A stretch of DNA of 64,000 bases from JABCYV01 sp963729325 (GTDB taxonomy: Bacteria; Acidobacteriota; Terriglobia; Terriglobales; Acidobacteriaceae), in contig CAVSNS010000011.1 in assembly GCA_963729325.1 (NCBI GenBank), forward strand, positions 1 through 64,000, given 5' to 3'. The notes beneath the pieces are model-generated. The model was not told the origin of the DNA. It worked only from the letters and a program-made list of their open reading frames with translations, and made no database searches. Shown here piece by piece: positions 61,917-64,000 of the stretch (position 1 is the first letter of the stretch; every line of letters begins with the position of its first letter). The translations under genes and the position numbers were made by a program.

Positions 61917-64000
61917 ATGTGGATTGTTGCGCTGGCGTTACGACGCCCGTACACCTTCGTCGTGGTCGCTCTGCTTCTGCTGATCCTGGGTCCAATCGTC
62001 ATCTTCCGAACTCCGACCGATATCTTTCCAAATATCGATATTCCAGTTGTAAGCATCCTCTGGAACTACACCGGTCTAAATTCCGAAGACATGGCCAACC
62101 GGATCGTCTCCCAGACCGAGCGCACCCTCACCACCACGGTAGACAATATCCAACATAGCGAATCGCAGTCCCTCAACGGCATCGCAGTAGTCAAAGTTTT
62201 CTTCCAGCCGCACGCCAATATTGAGAGGGCGATCGCCCAGATCACCGCCATTTCCCAGACACAACTGCGGCAGTTGCCCCCCGGAACCACGCCGCCGCTG
62301 ATTATTACCTACAACGCCTCCAGTGTACCGATCCTTCAACTCGCCCTTTCCGGGCAGAAGCTTTCGGAACAGCAACTGTTTGACTACGGAGTGAACTTTA
62401 TTCGTACCCAGCTGGTGACCATACCTGGCTGCGCCATTCCCTACCCCTATGGCGGGAAGCAGCGTCAGGTGCAAGTCGACCTGGACACCAATGCACTGCA
62501 ATCGAAGGGTCTGTCGCCTTTGGACGTCGTCAACGCCATCAGCGCGCAAAATCTGATTCTGCCCTCTGGAACTTCCAAGATCGGACTCTTTGAGTATGCC
62601 GTGGACCTGAACGGCAGCCCGCAGGCGGTTTCTGAACTCAACGACCTTCCGATCAAGACAGTGGGAAACAGCACAATCTATATTCGCGACGTAGGCTTCG
62701 TGCGCGACGGCTTTCCTCCTCAGACCAACATTGTGCGCGTCAACGGCCAACGCGCCTCTCTGCTTACGGTATTGAAGAACGGCAACGCTTCCACTCTCGA
62801 CATTATTTCCGGCATCAAGTCATTGCTACCCCAGATCCAGGCAGGGCTTCCTCCCGAACTGAATATTCAGCAACTCGCCGACCAGTCCCTGTTCGTTCGC
62901 GCTTCGATCAACGGAGTCTTGCGCGAAGGCATCATTGCAGCGTGCCTCACCGGCCTGATGATTCTCATCTTCCTGGGAAGTTGGCGCAGCACCATCATCA
63001 TCGCTGTCTCCATCCCACTCTCGATTCTCACGTCCATCATCGTGATGAGCGCCCTGGGCGAGACTATCAACATCATGACCCTGGGTGGTCTGGCACTAGC
63101 GGTTGGCATTCTGGTGGACGACGCCACCGTGGAGATCGAAAATATCAACCGCAACATCGCCCAGGGGAAGGAGATTCAGCGGGCGATTCTGGACGGCGCG
63201 CAGCAGATTGCTGTGCCTGCCTTTGTTTCTACGCTCGCGATTTGCATTGTATTCGTGCCCATGTTCTTCCTCGCCGGCGTGGCGCGATATTTGTTTGTTC
63301 CGCTGGCCGAAGCCGTTGTGTTCGCCATGCTGGCTTCTTATCTGCTCTCCCGAACCCTGGTGCCAACCATGGCGAAATACTTGTTGAAAGGCCACGAGCA
63401 GGAAGCGGGACATCTGCCCGGTTCCAGCCGTAACCCGCTGGTCCGATTGCAGGTTCGGTTTGAAGAAGCTTTCGAACGCTTCCGCGAGCGCTATCATCAG
63501 TGGCTGGACGTCTGCCTCCAGCATCGGGGCTTTTTTCTGGGCACGTTCTTTGCGGTGTGTATCTGTTCGCTCCTCCTTTTGGTCCCTTGGCTGGGTGAAG
63601 ATTTTTTCCCATCCGTGGATAGCGGGCAGTTCAAGTTGCATCTACGCGCCCGCACCGGAACCAGGATCGAGGAGACGGCCCGGCTTTGCGATCTGGTCGA
63701 ACAATCCATTCACGACGAGATTCCGGGCGCCGAGATTGGCAGCATCATCGACAATATCGGACTTCCCTACAGCAGCATTAATCTTTCTTACAGCAACTCC
63801 GCCCCGATTGGGTCCTCTGATGCCGACATTCTGGTGACCCTGTCGCCGAAACATCGTCCCACGGAAGAGTACGTCCGCGATTTGCGGCGCAAGCTGCCCG
63901 ACGAATTTCCGGGCGTAAGCTTCGCCTTTTTGCCCGCCGATATCGTCAGCCAAATCCTGAACTTCGGCCTTCCTTCTCCGATCGACGTGCAGGTGGTGGG
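61917..64000 (+). CDS. RND efflux permease (AcrB-like), cut by window end
   Basis: The first 694 codons of an inner-membrane RND pump, MWIVALALRRPYTFVVVALLLL. Porter-domain segments follow (TPTDIFPNIDIPVVSILWNYTGL, RQVQVDLDTNALQSKGLSPLDVV). The proton-relay Asp pair is in GILVDDATVEIENI (membrane helix 4). The second repeat starts at GEDFFPSVDSGQFKLHLRARTGTRIEET. HAE-1 or a related subfamily; substrate unknown. Partner periplasmic adaptor genes are not upstream, so they may lie beyond the window. Confidence 0.92.
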   Translation, partial: MWIVALALRRPYTFVVVALLLLILGPIVIFRTPTDIFPNIDIPVVSILWNYTGLNSEDMANRIVSQTERTLTTTVDNIQHSESQSLNGIAVVKVFFQPHANIERAIAQITAISQTQLRQLPPGTTPPLIITYNASSVPILQLALSGQKLSEQQLFDYGVNFIRTQLVTIPGCAIPYPYGGKQRQVQVDLDTNALQSKGLSPLDVVNAISAQNLILPSGTSKIGLFEYAVDLNGSPQAVSELNDLPIKTVGNSTIYIRDVGFVRDGFPPQTNIVRVNGQRASLLTVLKNGNASTLDIISGIKSLLPQIQAGLPPELNIQQLADQSLFVRASINGVLREGIIAACLTGLMILIFLGSWRSTIIIAVSIPLSILTSIIVMSALGETINIMTLGGLALAVGILVDDATVEIENINRNIAQGKEIQRAILDGAQQIAVPAFVSTLAICIVFVPMFFLAGVARYLFVPLAEAVVFAMLASYLLSRTLVPTMAKYLLKGHEQEAGHLPGSSRNPLVRLQVRFEEAFERFRERYHQWLDVCLQHRGFFLGTFFAVCICSLLLLVPWLGEDFFPSVDSGQFKLHLRARTGTRIEETARLCDLVEQSIHDEIPGAEIGSIIDNIGLPYSSINLSYSNSAPIGSSDADILVTLSPKHRPTEEYVRDLRRKLPDEFPGVSFAFLPADIVSQILNFGLPSPIDVQVV

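Overview
The window reads as a chromosomal segment of a Gram-negative heterotroph, most likely an acidobacterium (Terriglobia/Koribacter-like). This is inference from GC-rich DNA, lipid A and outer-membrane genes (lpxB, lptE, an Mla-type ATPase, an RND pump), an ntrYX pair, methylmalonyl-CoA genes, many secreted beta-propeller, cupredoxin and peptidase-like proteins, and dispersed short palindromes of the type GTCATCCCGAGCGGAGCGAG that I associate with acidobacterial genomes. No rRNA or tRNA gene was seen. The one RNA gene is a small SRP RNA (35645-35749).

Layout. 1-1.6 kb: edge of a mobile island (integrase, excisionase-like protein, small ORF). 1.8-6.3 kb: HhH-GPD DNA glycosylase and ntrY-ntrX. 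6.5-11.8 kb: RsbW-like kinase, then the phoH-ybeY-corC-era cluster carrying a vapBC pair. 12.07-13.60 kb: a complete IS3-family element with a 4-bp target duplication, abutting a frameshifted Ycf46-like AAA+ gene. 15.3-20.8 kb: rpsT, a broken arylamine N-acetyltransferase gene and an envelope operon psd-pssA-asd-like-lptE-holA joined by ATGA/TGATG overlaps. 21.2-22.6 kb: an ISNCY-type element flanked by an 18-bp direct repeat. 22.7-28.9 kb: rimI, tsaB, mce, meaB, gpsA, plsY, thpR, cinA. 29-35 kb: beta-propeller protein, pgpA, yacG, rimO, outer-membrane barrel, transglutaminase. 35.6-37.3 kb: SRP RNA, fabH, thioesterase. 37.6-45.4 kb: an unusual multicopper oxidase, an M1-like protein lacking catalytic residues, lpxB with a repeat-derived insertion, an MsbA-like exporter. 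46-52.8 kb: fabF, a wrecked hemW and small enzymes. 53-64 kb: HD-GYP phosphodiesterase, ftsY, ribD, ribE, mlaF-like ATPase, broken mobA, PilZ and BON proteins, and an RND pump cut by the window end.

Two themes stand out. First, at least eight conserved genes (ycf46-like, nat, gpsA, rimO, transglutaminase, hemW, ydeI-like, mobA) are split by single-base frameshifts, nearly all equivalent to one extra base. Several of these genes are normally important, so uncorrected sequencing or assembly insertions are the first explanation. hemW additionally carries a palindromic repeat with an in-frame stop, which a base-calling error would not create. Second, several intact proteins keep a family fold but have altered key residues or order: the NtrX loop that contacts sigma-54, the M1 zinc site, the Asd nucleophile, and the order of copper motifs in the multicopper oxidase. 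I did not find a convincing new multi-gene system. The permuted multicopper oxidase and the repeat-driven remodelling of genes are the most promising leads.
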